Below, in pieces: positions 51,940 to 64,000 of a DNA stretch of 64,000 nt (within the stretch, counting starts at the first letter, position 1; each line of letters starts with the position of its first letter). The position numbers and the translations under genes were made by a program. The notes beneath the pieces were generated by a model, which searched no databases, was not told where the DNA came from, and saw only the letters and a program-made list of their open reading frames with translations. Source of the DNA: Anseranas semipalmata (lineage: Eukaryota; Chordata; Aves; Anseriformes; Anseranatidae); contig VXAA01006068.1 of the NCBI GenBank assembly GCA_013399115.1, positions 1,080,945 through 1,144,944 on the forward strand. The letters are read 5' to 3'.

Positions 51940-52760
51940 GACTTCTGATAGTACCCAAACGGAGGAGAACAGGGCTGGTATTCAGAAGGATTCAAACAAG
52001 CTAAAGGAAGACCAACAGGAACCTCCTGAAGTTCAGCAAAAAGAACTGCAAAGTCCTGCAACCTCAGAAGAAATAGCCCCATTCACCAGCACAGGCAGGG
52101 AACTGACTGCACAGGCAGCAGGCTGCAGAAAAGGACCTGAGAGTTCTGGTGGACAACATGAACATGAATCAGCAGCGTGCTCCTGAAGCAGTAAAGACCA
52201 ACTGCACGCTGGGCTACATCAGCAAAAGTGTAGGCAGCAGTCAAAAGGAAGCTGTTATGAGACTGCCTCTGGAGAACTGTGTCCAGTTTGAGGGCCCCCA
52301 GTACAAGATAGATGCTGAAAAACTGCTGCGAGTCCGTCACAAGGCCACTAATGTGGTGAAAGGAGTAAAGCATACGAGAAGAGGCTGAGGGAGGTGGGTT
52401 TGCGTAGCCTGGAAAAGACAATGTTACGGAGGATCTCATTGGTATCTTCCACAACCCAGGCAGTGCTACCAACTGAGTCAATCTCTTCTTGGAGGGAAAG
52501 GATTAGAAGCAATTACCACAAGTTGCAAGAAGTAAAATTTCAACTGAAAATAAAGGGAAAAAGTTATTCACCGTATGAATGTTTAAGCCCCAAAACAGGT
52601 TGCCCGGAGAGGCCGTAGAACATCCGTCCTTAGACACCTTAAATCTCAACTGGTCTAAACCCTGAGCAACCCAATCCATCTTTGAAGGTAACTCTACCTG
52701 GAACAGCAAGGTGGACCAAATGACCTCTACATGGTCCTCCTAACCTAAATTATTCAGTGA
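51940..52760 (+). mobile_element. old, diverged CR1 LINE fragment
   Basis: This is an eroded CR1 in which familiar blocks are still readable. CAGGAACCTCCTGAAGTTCA sits at 52016-52035, and a degraded DLGVLVDN-like stretch near 52135 follows. GAGAACTGTGTCCAGTTTGA lies at about 52271, GAGGCTGAGGGAGGTGGGTT at 52381, and CAGGTTGCCCGGAGAGGCCG at 52596. The tail GACCAAATGACCTCTACATG leads into CCTAACCTAAATTATTCAGT. Many substitutions, stops and small indels make it clearly older than the other copies. Both ends are approximate. Confidence 0.85.
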
Positions 52761-55700
52761 ACTCACTACAAGTTAACTCAATAGCTAAAGGCTGCTCATT
52801 TTCACAATCAGGCATTAAAGACATGTGAATGCCATTTCTAACTTCCTTGAGATTCATCTAAAAGAAAGGACTAGCGTGAAACTCCTAAATCAATCCTACG
52901 CTACTGCAGGAAACCACAACACACTTCATAAAATCAGTTAAGCTCCACCTTACATTGTGCTCCACAACCATCCTCTTCCAGAGGTTAGGAACTGCCTTCT
53001 CATTTACAGCCTATATTTATCGCCAGTGGCAATAAATCCTAATTTTGTTTCAAATTTATTAGCAAAATGAAACCCTTGGCACTACGGTCTACAACAAGAA
53101 TACTAAATAAGGTAAGATTAATTACTCTTTCCAGCACAGCACCTTTTCTCACAACCTTCTGTCACATCATCTTTGCTTAGACCTTTACTTATCTCACAGT
53201 TCTTGAGCAATGCTACCTATTCTTGAACTAAAGCTCAATTAAAATTTTCTTCATGTAAACCAGAACCAAAACTTGGCTAGTATCCAGATAAATGAAATTT
53301 TCAACTTTTTCTCATTCTAGCAAAAACACTTATTTGTTCAAAGAATAGTATCTGGTTGGTTTCCAGCTTGATTTTTCTTCATTAAATCAATGCATTATAT
53401 CCTATTTATCCCATTTTACTTCGTCTAATTATTCTTCATACTTTTAATTAATTTTCCTTTATTAGCTTGCACTGCTGGCTCTCTAGTCAGCTATTATTTT
53501 ATCCTAAATTTTAATTGTAATCTCTTGAAAAAAGAGCTATCCTTTTGCTCTACATTTCTATACAACATAGCACAGCCCTGTCTTGCTCTACAAATGAGCT
53601 TCTAAAACATAACAGTAACACAAATAAGTTCTATCATGCTAGAGTCTGGCTACCACAAAATTGCCTGGTTTTCCCACCATTTAGTGAAACAATTCTATGT
53701 TTTTCTGTATTCATATGCCAATAGCAAAGCTTGGTGTTAACGGATAAAATGTCTTCTCTTTCTTGAACTTTCTATGATTCAGACATTACTGAGTTGAGGA
53801 AGAAAAAAGTACCCTTTCAAGACTTCTAATAAATGACACACCAGTTATGGCTACTTTTTTCTTTCTTTCTTTTTCAAACACTACCAACTACTTAAAATAT
53901 AATACAATGTATGCCGAAAGCCAGAAAAGTTGAACATTCAAATTTATGGACTCAGAGAATAAAAAAAGTCCTATTGTTATAGTGTGAACAATGAAGAATG
54001 AAGATGACTATGCCCGGTGCTTATTCATAAAATGAATTGTGTTTTACACAGAAATGGTTTTTATACACACTCTTCATCGCTCAGGCACACTCAGCTGGTA
54101 AAAACAAATGGCAGTCTGCATAAGATTTATGTAGAACAATCTTTAAGGTTCTATGTAAATAATGTCGTAAATATCAAACAGCATAATATTCCCTAAGCTT
54201 TCTTATGTAGACAAAGGTAATTCAATTATAGCATTTTTAGAAAAGTATTCCACCAGTTTGAGTATAGTCTAAGAAAATGAACAGCAAAAATGTATTACAA
54301 AAATGCATAGAATAACTTTGATTCTTCTTTCTGGTCTTTTGTGTTAAATACGCATTTTTATATTTTGATCATCTGTGCACTTCTTGTGGACTGTAATGTC
54401 TAAACAAACTCATTTTGGTTTATAATCATGTTTCACCCAGTAGGTTTTACTGAACCGGTTATCTCGTGAATACTTACCACTCCTGATTAGAACGGGTTAC
54501 ATGGAAATCAGAATGAAAGATTTCTTCCGATAAAATAAGAGAATTGTGTAAAAATTCAAGTGGGATTAAGGTTGAAACTCTGTTATCAGAAGCCTTGTTA
54601 AGGTCTCCAGAGAAAACCAGTCTTCTTGACAACTTTAATTTAAATTCTGCAACTGGGATTTTGCTCAAAAATGTCACATTGAACAAAAATTTACATTTGA
54701 GACTTTCCATGACAGGTATCTAGAGAACTTAGGGGCATACAAGAATTTGAACTGAAATATTTTAATGAAGTAGCAATTACAGGGTAACAGGCATCAGCTT
54801 TCAGACAAAGTCAATTCTCCCCAAAGGTCCTTTTAGAAACAGCAACCTTGAATGAAAACTGCATCTAGACCTGACAGCCCAGGTGATGGAAGATGACTGC
54901 CCTCACAACGTGCAAGACAGGTGATTTACTGTTCCGCAACATATTCTACCTCAGACAATTGAGGACTGTGACTATGTATCCTTATTGCACAGGCTTTGTT
55001 GGTCTGCTAAGAAGGACTCTAGAAATAGAATTGGAATAAAAGTCCTTTTCTTCTCAAACTAGCCAAGATAAATTAATCCAGGATTGGTAGGAATAGTGAA
55101 ACTGACAGGAGAAAAAACATCCCGTAAATGAAATTTCTGTAAGAGTTTCATCGACACAAAGGAAAGGTCTCCTTGCCTGAGGACATTCACTTCCAAATTC
55201 TTTGTGCTTAGTGCAAGATTTCATTTATAAGAGGAGAAGCAAAAGGCAAATAGAAGATGGAGATCTACAAAAATACAAAGCAGCAGAAGAATTAACTGAG
55301 CAGATGCCTGATTTATGGGGCAAGCTGTAATTCTACGTCCGTTTTAAGGGAAAAGCAAAAATCTTTGCAAGCAAAGTTTTTCACAAACAACGTTTTCCTT
55401 TCTTTGAGGGAGAGATCCAGACCAGAGGTAATCCGGTGTTCCCACATGCATGTGTTCCCACATTTTTGCACAGATTGTCCTGACCATATAAACATCACTT
55501 CCTCAGATACAGCCTACAATGTTTGGAGCAAACCTCTTCTATTGAAACTTTGTACTATGCTCATCAGATGCAAGTGCCACCAGATTACTGTATGGACTAG
55601 GATCAGATAATTTAGCTTCCCACTCATCTACTATTTTTTAATCTCTTTTTATTATCTTTTTTAACGTGAGACAGAGCTATATTCGTCAGCAGGTGACTCG

Positions 55701-58700
55701 GTGACCAGCAGAATGATGCTGCTTTTGTTCTATTCATTTCTACTCAAAATATCTGTGCACAAAGGAAATATGAGTTTTCTTGTTATATCTGCATTCCCAT
55801 CAATTACAATCTGAATGCTGTTGTTTAGTCATAGCCCACCTTTTGTGATTTGGAATGTTTCACATGATTTTAAGAAGTAAAATCAGTTGGATAGCAACTG
55901 ATAAGTCACACACAGGGCCAGCCAAACTGTGACTGGCTGACAATAAAAAAGGTAAAAAGTTAGCAAAATGTAGGATGTAAAACAACCCCTCAAAAATCGA
56001 AAGGTCTGCTACTATCTGATATAAAGAAACATTTAATAAGATACAACCCCCATTCTTATTTGTTCAGAATATTTCCCATGCTGATATAGCAGAAGTTAAC
56101 AGATACACCAGCATGCTAAAACTCCTCTATTCATCTGAAATGTTGCTTGTGCTTCTGCCTGTTTTTCCCTACTGATTGCTCCCTTTGTCTTCACTCTTCC
56201 TGGCTTTTTATTCAGTCTTACATTGCTCAGAGGGTGATGTGCAATCTCTCTCTATTTTTATTTTAAAGCTAATGCCTTTTTGCTTCTTCCTTCACTTTCT
56301 TAGGCAACATATTTTTTACATTGGCCTTTTAGTGCTAGTTCCCATTCTCTTCCTGAATGTTGCTATTTCTATGAATTTCAGATTAAAAATTACGTTTGAA
56401 TGTATTTCTCTTGATTCCATCCGAGAATCTAGTTATTGCAACAAGAAAAACATTCAGGATTAACCCATGTAAGCTGTGCCCAAAAGATCCAGATTGATTT
56501 ACTTAAACAAAGCCTGTTTGGGGATCCTTGCCAAGAGAAGAATACATGTAAATGCAGTAGCACGACTCCACTACACACATGCAGTTACGCTGCCCCCAAT
56601 AACAGTGCCTCCAGTAATGACATGTACCTGTAACACCTTATTTCCAAGACTGTACAGAGATGTTAACACACACCTTGAAACAAAACTTCTGCAGTGGTGA
56701 TCTCTGAAAGCTAAGCTGCTATTTCATTTTCTAGTTCTGCAACAACCATACTACATTTTCACCCTTGTTCAAAATTTTACGTTTTCCTCTCAATCTGACC
56801 CCCAGCCCCAGCCTGGGACTCTCCACACCTGCCTGCATCACCCCAAACTGGATCCTGTTATCACCATGTCATGGTGACCATCAGGGTTTCAGCTGGTCTG
56901 CAGCTCTCAGGGCAGGAAGAGCCTGGCACTCTTCGCAGAAGACTGACCCGCTGATCTGCATTGCGTTTTAACTCTGAGAAGAGAAGGTTGATGGCGCTTT
57001 TGCAACTGCTATTGCAATTAGCACTGTCTGGCAAACACTCAAGATTATCAAGGTGTTATGAGAAGTGCGCAGTATTTAACATAAGATGATGTACTGGGGA
57101 CATCAGTAAATTATTATCAAATCTGAACTCTCATTCTCAGGTCTAATACTAGACAGTCACGTATGTTCTTCATTTAAATATTTCATTGTAAAATAAAACA
57201 CCCTGCAGTATTAATTACAAATATTCTGGGCTTATAACATTAAGATGAGCTCTGGTAACTATGGTATGCTCAGACACCAACACCGACCTGTACCTACAGT
57301 CAGACTGTGTCTGTGCTGGCAAAGCAGGGTGACATCTAAACATTTCCTCACAAAGATTTTAAAATCTCAACTTTATTTATTAAAAAGCATGTCCTGTATC
57401 ATCAGTAAAGCTCCTTTTCCTTTCCACAATAAATAGAAAGGATTACCTACCTTTGTTTTTCTTCAGATTGGAGGGCTGCTTTTGCTAGAGGAAGGAGGTA
57501 CTTATGGCAGAGCAATAGAGTAGCTGCTGCCTGTGACCATTTGCCAGCGCAAGACCACAAACTTCTCTCTGGAAGGGAAAACTGAACCAAAAAAGAGCAG
57601 GCTTTCCACCAGTGCACATTAGAGGGAAGGAGAAAGGGGGAAAATTAGAACATTAGATTCTACACTGGGATAAAAACAATTATTTAGGAGAGAACTGCCT
57701 GCAAAATGACACCATCGGAAGCAAAATGCCACCCAGGCTCACTCCCAAAGGCTGCTGGCATTACTGAAATGTCTGTCGTCCCCACTGGAAAGGACTCGGT
57801 GTGCTAAGTGCTGTACAAATACAGAACAATGAAATGACCTCTCCCAGAAAGCTTGCAAAGCAAACACAAGGCAAAAAGAGAAAAAAAAAACAACCACCTA
57901 CAAACGGATGCTGACAGATGGGGAGAGATGAGATAATGAGAAAGCAGCACTCCTCACCGACATGCAGCAATGTCAGCACACCGACACCGCAGGCCTCCGG
58001 GGCTCCTGAAGCTGTTGCTTTGAGAGGGTTGCTTCAGTTCATTTTTTACGAATTTTGGTTCAAGAAGAAAATTTGTTGGGGAAATTAAAAGGAAATTAAA
58101 TTTAATTTAAACATGTAACACAGGTAAAATGTCTGGACTGGGGAAATACAAGATTGGGACAGCAGAGAAAGGAAACATCGGTTTTCCTCAGTGATCAACT
58201 TTACAACTGCCCAGCTCGTCTGCCTGAGAACTTTGTCTATGCTTCAAGGAGCAGGGAGAAAGTAAAGAAAAAGCCATGTTTACAACTAGCCCAGAGGCTG
58301 CAGTGAGCTGCTCTGCCCACTGGGACAAGTCCAGCAGCCGGAGACCTGTGCATGGCATAAGCTGGAGCTCAACGCTCCTCTTAATCCAAACGCACCGGAG
58401 CAGTGCTGAAGGCCTGGGTCATCGTGGCACCATCATGATGGGAAGATGCGAGCACCACTTCTCACTGGCTGAGCAACAAGTTTTTAATCAGAAATACTGA
58501 GAGAAGCCAAACTGATACGTGCTTTGTCTTTGAATGCTGAGGATTTGGGCATCTCCTGAAGGTTAATGCTGACACACTGCTCCTGCTTCAGACTGGCTGC
58601 TGCCCCTTACCAGACTCAGTAACATTTTCTCCAGACACAGCCCTTAAGCCAGCTGCTTTTCATTCAAGCCCTTATCTCGTGCTGGCACTCAGAAATCTGA

Positions 58701-61700
58701 GTGATGTCACAGCCTGCATTTGATGGGAATAACTGCTGAGCTGGGAGTTGTCAACATTTATTATAGGCATAAAGAGACTGCCACATAATGGGAGACTGGA
58801 GAAAATCAAAGGCAAAAGTGTATGATACAAATACAGCTTCTGAAAAAAAAAGAATACTAAAAAAATATTAGCTTTTGCTAATTGTGCTTTCACAGGGAGG
58901 GATATTAAAAAAAAAGACAACACATATACATAGATGAAAAAAATCTTAAACAACGCTTACTTGGCAGACCTGTCTACATAGGTACCATGTTCAAAAGTTT
59001 CACAGCATTCAAAATATAACAAATAGTAGTGTGCATACAGCAAATAATCATGCCCTTTACCATTAGAGTGTGCCTCTCTTCAGTGTTCTTCACAAATATT
59101 TGCAGATATGCCATGGAAGAAACTTTCCTCAAATGTTGTGTCACAAGATCATTAAGTCAATTACTGTGTAATTCACAGAAAAATAAGTTTACTTTGTTGG
59201 GCAAGTAACAAAATGTTATTATTATTTGATACATTGTCTTTTGCTGGCTAATATCTAGCAGGAGAATTAGAAATCAGGCCTTTCTTAATGCTACTGGGGA
59301 GGGTGTCATCTTATTTGTGGGATCAGGTTTCCCAGGCAAAGGCCATGCTCTCCCAGTCAAATCAGTGGTCAAGGATGGTGGGCAGAGAACATGGATATAG
59401 AAGACTGCAGGGTCAGACCTCTCGAACAGTGATGGCTAGACAAATACTTGCTCTAATGCCTCCTCACCACCCAGTAACACAATTTTTCAGTCTTCTCCAA
59501 AAGCTAGTAAAACTGCACAAGCCCTCTATACCAGGCATCAGTACCGTGTCCCTGATTTCCTCAATGAAGACAGGGTGATATCACTACTAATTAGTTTAAT
59601 TTTGCTTAGACATACAAAGATTCCTTCATTTACCATATCTAACATATATTTCGTAAATAATTTTTATTTGCAAACACTGCAGGCAGTTAAACACATAAAG
59701 CACCTTTATCAGTATCAATAATATGTAAGATATGAATGTTTGGCATGTTTATGTTTCTACCCATACATTGTAAAAATAAAGCAAAGTCTACATTCAATAT
59801 ACATACTTCAGAACAACAGCTTATTTTAAAACTGCCACATCTTCATCTTTTCTCTACACAGAAGTAGTCCATGTACTTTTCATTTATCTTTAACCTAAAA
59901 TTTCCCATCCTTTTCTAGAATCTCTAGAATTGCCCAGAGATTAGAACAGCCTACAGGCTTCAGATACGTAACTTATATTTTTGTGGATACAGAACAACTA
60001 ACACAATTTTGACATTTATCTGTTGACAGAGTTATTATACGCACAAATGATAATTAATTATGCACACAATATAATTAGGTATTGTTATCTTGACAAGAAC
60101 TACAAGGTGACTATCTCAGCACCTTCTCTCAAAAAACTGGAAAAGCAGTAGAGGTGTCTAAGTAGAGGTGAGGACAAACTGGAGGGCAGACTGCTCTTAC
60201 AAGTGAAAACACAGTGCCACAAGGAAGTTGTAGCAGATGCAGTGCTGTGTTGTTCTGCTGTTTTAAGGAGAGAAACTAATATAAGCATTATGGTTTGCTC
60301 CCATTCTCCCCCTTTCACTCATCTCTTCTCATAATACCTCTAATTTCACATACGGAAAGAACCCCCTCATAGAGTGTTTTTTGCCTGGCCATTCCCCTCC
60401 ACAAATACAGGTTTTGATCTGTTTAGATACTCTGTACAGCACAAGCAAGATTATGGCAGGAAGCAATCTACTTTTTCCTTTCAGGACAACATGAAATACC
60501 TGTTTAAAATCTTGCATATAACCATTTATTTAGACACAGAAAATAGTCGATACCTTCAATTTCCCAGAAAGCTGATATGTCAAAATAGCCAAGCCCTGTC
60601 ATATTGCTTTACTTGATTGTTAATTAGTCTAATGAACACTGAAACCCCACTAGATAGGATGAAGTTGTGACTCAGAGCAACAGATGTGATTCTGATCTCA
60701 AGTCTCTGGGGAGTGCCTGTGACAGCAAGTGTGGCAGTCAGCCTGAAGAGCAGTACCATGGAGGAAGGAATTTCTGCCATGAAGGAAGAAATTAGTCCTT
60801 GAATGGCAGTTAATTTGTTCCAGACAAAGAATTTTGCTGTTAGGAAAGGAAAATGTCTTTTATGAAACCAGCATAAATCTCCAAACAAGTCAATTATTTC
60901 AACTCCATGGAAAACGTCTAGTTCAAAAAGATAACATAAACATCTGTTGCTAATACCCTCCTCATATCTATATTTATATATAAAATAAGCTAATACACAG
61001 AACCTAAGACATACTTACATCAATTAAAATGTTAAAATGTGCATGTTAAATTTACTTCCAGTGCTTCTGTACATGACGGTCTACCATGCAGCAAAGCATG
61101 GGATCACTACAAGATCATGTTGTTAGCAAAAGCCAAAAGCTGGTTTGCAGAAAAGACAAGGCACTGATCAGCCTTGATACTACAAGAGAAGATGAAAGAT
61201 GGACCTCAGAGCTGCACAGCTGAGGCAGTCATCCTGCACCAGCCACCCTGAACGACCATGCACATACTGCTTCGAATGCTGAAAGATTTGTGGAGACCAA
61301 GAGCTCTACTGCAGCTGACCCACAATTTCTTCCAAGTTACAAACTAACCCAAACGAGCCTCACAGCTGAGTTAGAGAAGCTCAGAAGTACAAAATCTTAT
61401 CACCACGTGAATACTAGAGCACACTACAAACGCATCACAGGAAGCTAAGATGTGTCATTTTACAGAAGGGCAGGAAGTTGCTAGCCTGAGTTAGTAAATG
61501 TGCTTAAAACTGCTTGCAAGTGTATATACCAGTGTGGCTACCTGAGAAAGAACAGTTCTATAACAGCATCTTTTCTTCTCTTTTATACAACTATTTCCTC
61601 TATCGTATTCTCAAATGACAATGTAGAAATGAGAGCTCAAATGTTGCCACAAATGACTCAGAGCTCCTTGTTTAGTTTTCATAAGGCAAAAACGTAAATG

Positions 61701-62184
61701 TGGCTCGTGTTCTGCTGAGACGAAGGGCAAGTGAGCTACTCTTCTAACCAGGGAATTCATTTCTCTTTCCAACAGACACTTTCCAGTACCTTTTTAAGCA
61801 CTGGCCATCTCAGCTACGGTGTTTTTCTTCTCTCTTTCCGTATTTCTTTTTTCACCCTTGTTCTCTACTGTTGATCCCCTCTCAGGCATTTTCCAGTCTC
61901 CCTGTCACATCAATTGTTTCCAGGAGCAAATTGCAGTATTAAGGGAATGAAGATTTCCAAAACCATACAGGAGTCCATCACCTCAAACTGCTTATCTATG
62001 CTGATTGTCTGGTTAATAAGCATTTCTGCATTGAAGAGTTTCCACAGATGGTGGCATCATGTACAGCCAAGTCAGGAAAGGTCACTGCAGTTGCTCAAGC
62101 ACAACTGAAGACAGCATTGGGTAGCAAAAGCTTTTGCAGAGATGCTCAAAGAAAAGGCAATCAGACCAGACTTTTTGGAGAGAC
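52761..62184. other. long intron stretch without CR1
   Basis: This is the longest CR1-free span in the part upstream of the TM7-TM8 exon. It holds a TTTC repeat and scattered homopolymers. One exon-like interval at 57451-57581 (minus) has acceptor and donor consensus but no recognised product. Nothing else can be supported. Confidence 0.65.
53855..53875. repeat. (TTTC)n simple repeat
   Basis: TTTTTTCTTTCTTTCTTTTT in intron. A similar T-rich run is at 19182-19200. Confidence 0.85.
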
Positions 62185-62467
62185 AGGGACTCTTTTCTCA
62201 GGTGACAAGTGATAGGACATGAGGAAATGCTCTCAAGTTATGCCAGGGGAGGTTTAGATTGGACATTAGGAAGAATTTCTTCATGGAGAGGGTGGTCAAG
62301 CATTGGAATGGGCTGCCCAGGGAAGTGGTGAAGTCCCCATCCCTGGAGGTATTTAAGAGAAGTGTGGACGTGTACAAGACCTGTTTTAGTGATGGGACTT
62401 GGTGGGTCAAGTTGATGGTTGAACTTGAGGATCTTGAAGGTCTTTTCCAACCTAAATGATTCCATGT
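62185..62467 (+). mobile_element. CR1 LINE fragment, 3' end
   Basis: About 280 bases begin at a GGGACTCTTTTCTCAGGTGA block and continue with GACAAGTGATAGGACATGAG, TTTAGATTGGACATTAGGAA and AGCATTGGAATGGGCTGCCC. The 3' tail contains TTTTAGTGATGGGACTTGGT and TTTTCCAACCTAAATGATTC. The expected RTRGN codons contain a TGA, so no function remains. It is the same 3'-end type as the copies at 3.5, 23.3 and 43.2 kb. Confidence 0.92.
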
Positions 62468-64000
62468 AACTGACCATATGAGAATTTAAATTATTTTATA
62501 GGAAGTTTAAGTTAATAAATGTCCTAAATCAACAAACAAACGGTGAGATCCAAATGCCTGTGGAGACCTGACCAGTATCTTGCAGAGCCTGTGCTCCAGA
62601 TCTCAGTACAGTCAATCATATTATATATACATGTTACTATGAGAACATCCTGTTTCCGCCTCTGTTCAGAATTCTGGCAGTGCTTGAGTTCATTTTTCAC
62701 AGTGTGACAAGAATCCAAAAAAAAGTTCTTTGCTGTAAGATATAAGTATTCAAATAGGACTATATACCCTGGAAAACACAATGAACTAAGCCTCGCCAAT
62801 TTTACTTATTCAAAGCTCTAATAAAGCAAATGAGAAAGAAAAAAAGTACTGTGCTGTATTTGATAATTTTCAAATTATAAATGCTTAAACATGATGATTA
62901 TTTCTCTACCATTATATGAAACAGTATGAAAAGAAAGAATGGAAAATGACTCAGAATGAGTATGTGTTTTCCTTAAAAGCTGTCCCGTTTCACTAATAAG
63001 CCACTCTCCCCACATGCATCAGAAAAAAAATCAGCCTGTATCCTGTCTTTTATTTCCTCTGTAAACAAACGGCATATTTCACAACCTGAAATAAAAATGT
63101 AAATTTGGTTCTTGAATATTAAAATTAAGGTGGTTGTTGAAAAATCTAAAATTTTTGGAATGTGAAATTGAAAAAAGGGTCATCACCAGCAAACAAACTC
63201 TACACTTCTCATTCTTATAAGATCCCTTTTCTTCTGCTCTTCTGTGCAAATGGAATGGAGCTGCTGATGCTGTATCTCACCACTGCACTAAACTATGGTT
63301 GCAGTCCAGATCAGTCTCATGTTCTCCGACTCTATAAAGGGCTCAGACATAGGATGGATGGAGATTTTAAAAGGTTACATTCAAAATTTTGTTTAAAAAA
63401 AATAGCCAAATTGATCCAAGTTTTACTGAGATCTTACCCGGCTCCTAACAGCCCCTGACACAAAAGCAATGAAATAGCAATTCTATCTGCTTCTCTCTCT
63501 TATCCACATAAACAGGCAACAAGTATTTCTTTACTACACAGATGGATATAATTCTTCATATTAAAAAAGCCAGTAGAAAAGGTAACATTTGAGAGATGAA
63601 AGCTTACATGACAAATGTTTGTCTTTTCTCATGAGGTAGACCAGAAAAACCACAAGGAAAGCCAGAACTTGCCTCCTTTTTCACCTGACAACACGCTCCT
63701 CTCTTCCATTCCGGCTCAGTGAGGATATATTTATAATGCACACGCTGACTCCACTGTGTCTCGTGTGACTTTAGAGAATTTGCCTTGAAAGTAGCAAACT
63801 GAAGAGAATAATGAGAAGCTAAATATTTCCTTAGAGTTTTTCTCAACTTTTATCTGTTTTTAAGAACCAAATTCATTACTCTGATACTGGACCTATGATT
63901 TAAAGACCTGAAGTTGAAAACATCAGGCTGTCACCTTATAAAGTTTAACTGCTCAAGCTTTCTCATCTCTTTCCCCAGTCTACAAAGATACTGCAGAAAT
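62468..64000. other. intron to window edge, no recognised feature
   Basis: AT-rich sequence. Open frames of 80-98 codons look random. No SLC2A13 exon is seen before the edge. Confidence 0.65.

Larger units (their letters stand above)
1..64000 (-). other. SLC2A13: SLC2A13 gene body, partial (internal exons and introns)
   Basis: Three minus-strand exons with joined, in-frame sequence match the proton/myo-inositol cotransporter HMIT, so the interval between them is transcribed intron. The flanks up to both window edges are inferred to be intron because the N-terminal exons (TM1-TM6) and C-terminal exons (TM10-TM12, tail) are not found here. The visible introns are 12,593 bases (17592-30184) and 4,725 bases (30306-35030). 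The flanking introns would be at least 17,465 and 28,806 bases. No other gene, start codon with promoter, or 3' end is recognisable. That the flanks belong to this gene rather than to intergenic DNA is inference. Confidence 0.8.

Noticed and set aside
59288..59578. 96-codon plus-strand frame starting MLLGRVSSYLWDQVSQAKAM
   Set aside because: Single frame near the chance length, antisense to the gene, no known family.
1..64000. Possible undescribed gene system, CRISPR array, virus-derived element or RNA gene cluster
   Set aside because: Reading both strands shows only internal exons of one transporter gene, CR1 LINEs and simple repeats. No regularly spaced repeats, tRNA/rRNA features or retroviral genes are recognised.

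Overview
The window looks like intronic DNA from a bird genome (draft assembly, one run of Ns). The evidence for a bird is twofold. Almost every recognisable transposon is a CR1 LINE fragment with the characteristic avian/sauropsid 3' ends (ATTCTATG or ATTCTGTG tails). The only real protein-coding exons are vertebrate SLC2A13 exons separated by introns of several to tens of kilobases. Other sauropsids also carry CR1, so 'bird' is a strong inference rather than a proof, and I cannot name the species.

Layout: the whole window appears to lie inside one gene on the minus strand, SLC2A13 (H+/myo-inositol cotransporter, HMIT). Three coding exons are visible, in transcript order at 35194-35031, 30305-30185 and 17591-17466. 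They have consensus AG/GT splice sites, compatible phases and an uninterrupted reading frame. They encode TM7-TM8 with the RxGRR loop, then TM9 and the start of extracellular loop 9, then a cysteine-rich PSI-like part of loop 9. The exons upstream (N-terminal half) should lie beyond position 64000. The exons downstream (TM10-TM12 and C-terminus) should lie before position 1. I found neither in the window.

Repeats: there are ten CR1 insertions at nine loci, at about 3.5, 10, 20.1 (two nested), 23.3, 40.7, 43.2, 48, 52 and 62.2 kb. All but the one at 3.5 kb are on the plus strand, antisense to SLC2A13. The 10-kb copy retains part of the reverse transcriptase and is interrupted by the 437-base gap. 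The remainder is unremarkable AT-rich intron with simple repeats, plus one notable AT-rich palindrome cluster near 26.5 kb.

I see no RNA genes, CRISPR arrays, operons, viruses or undescribed multi-gene system. The observations most worth a second look are the symmetric (phase 2-2) exon encoding the PSI-like module, the antisense bias of CR1, the CR1-in-CR1 nest that creates a chimeric 251-codon ORF, the probably mis-sized gap, the palindrome cluster, and a 200-codon non-repeat ORF of doubtful status at 38.4-39.0 kb.
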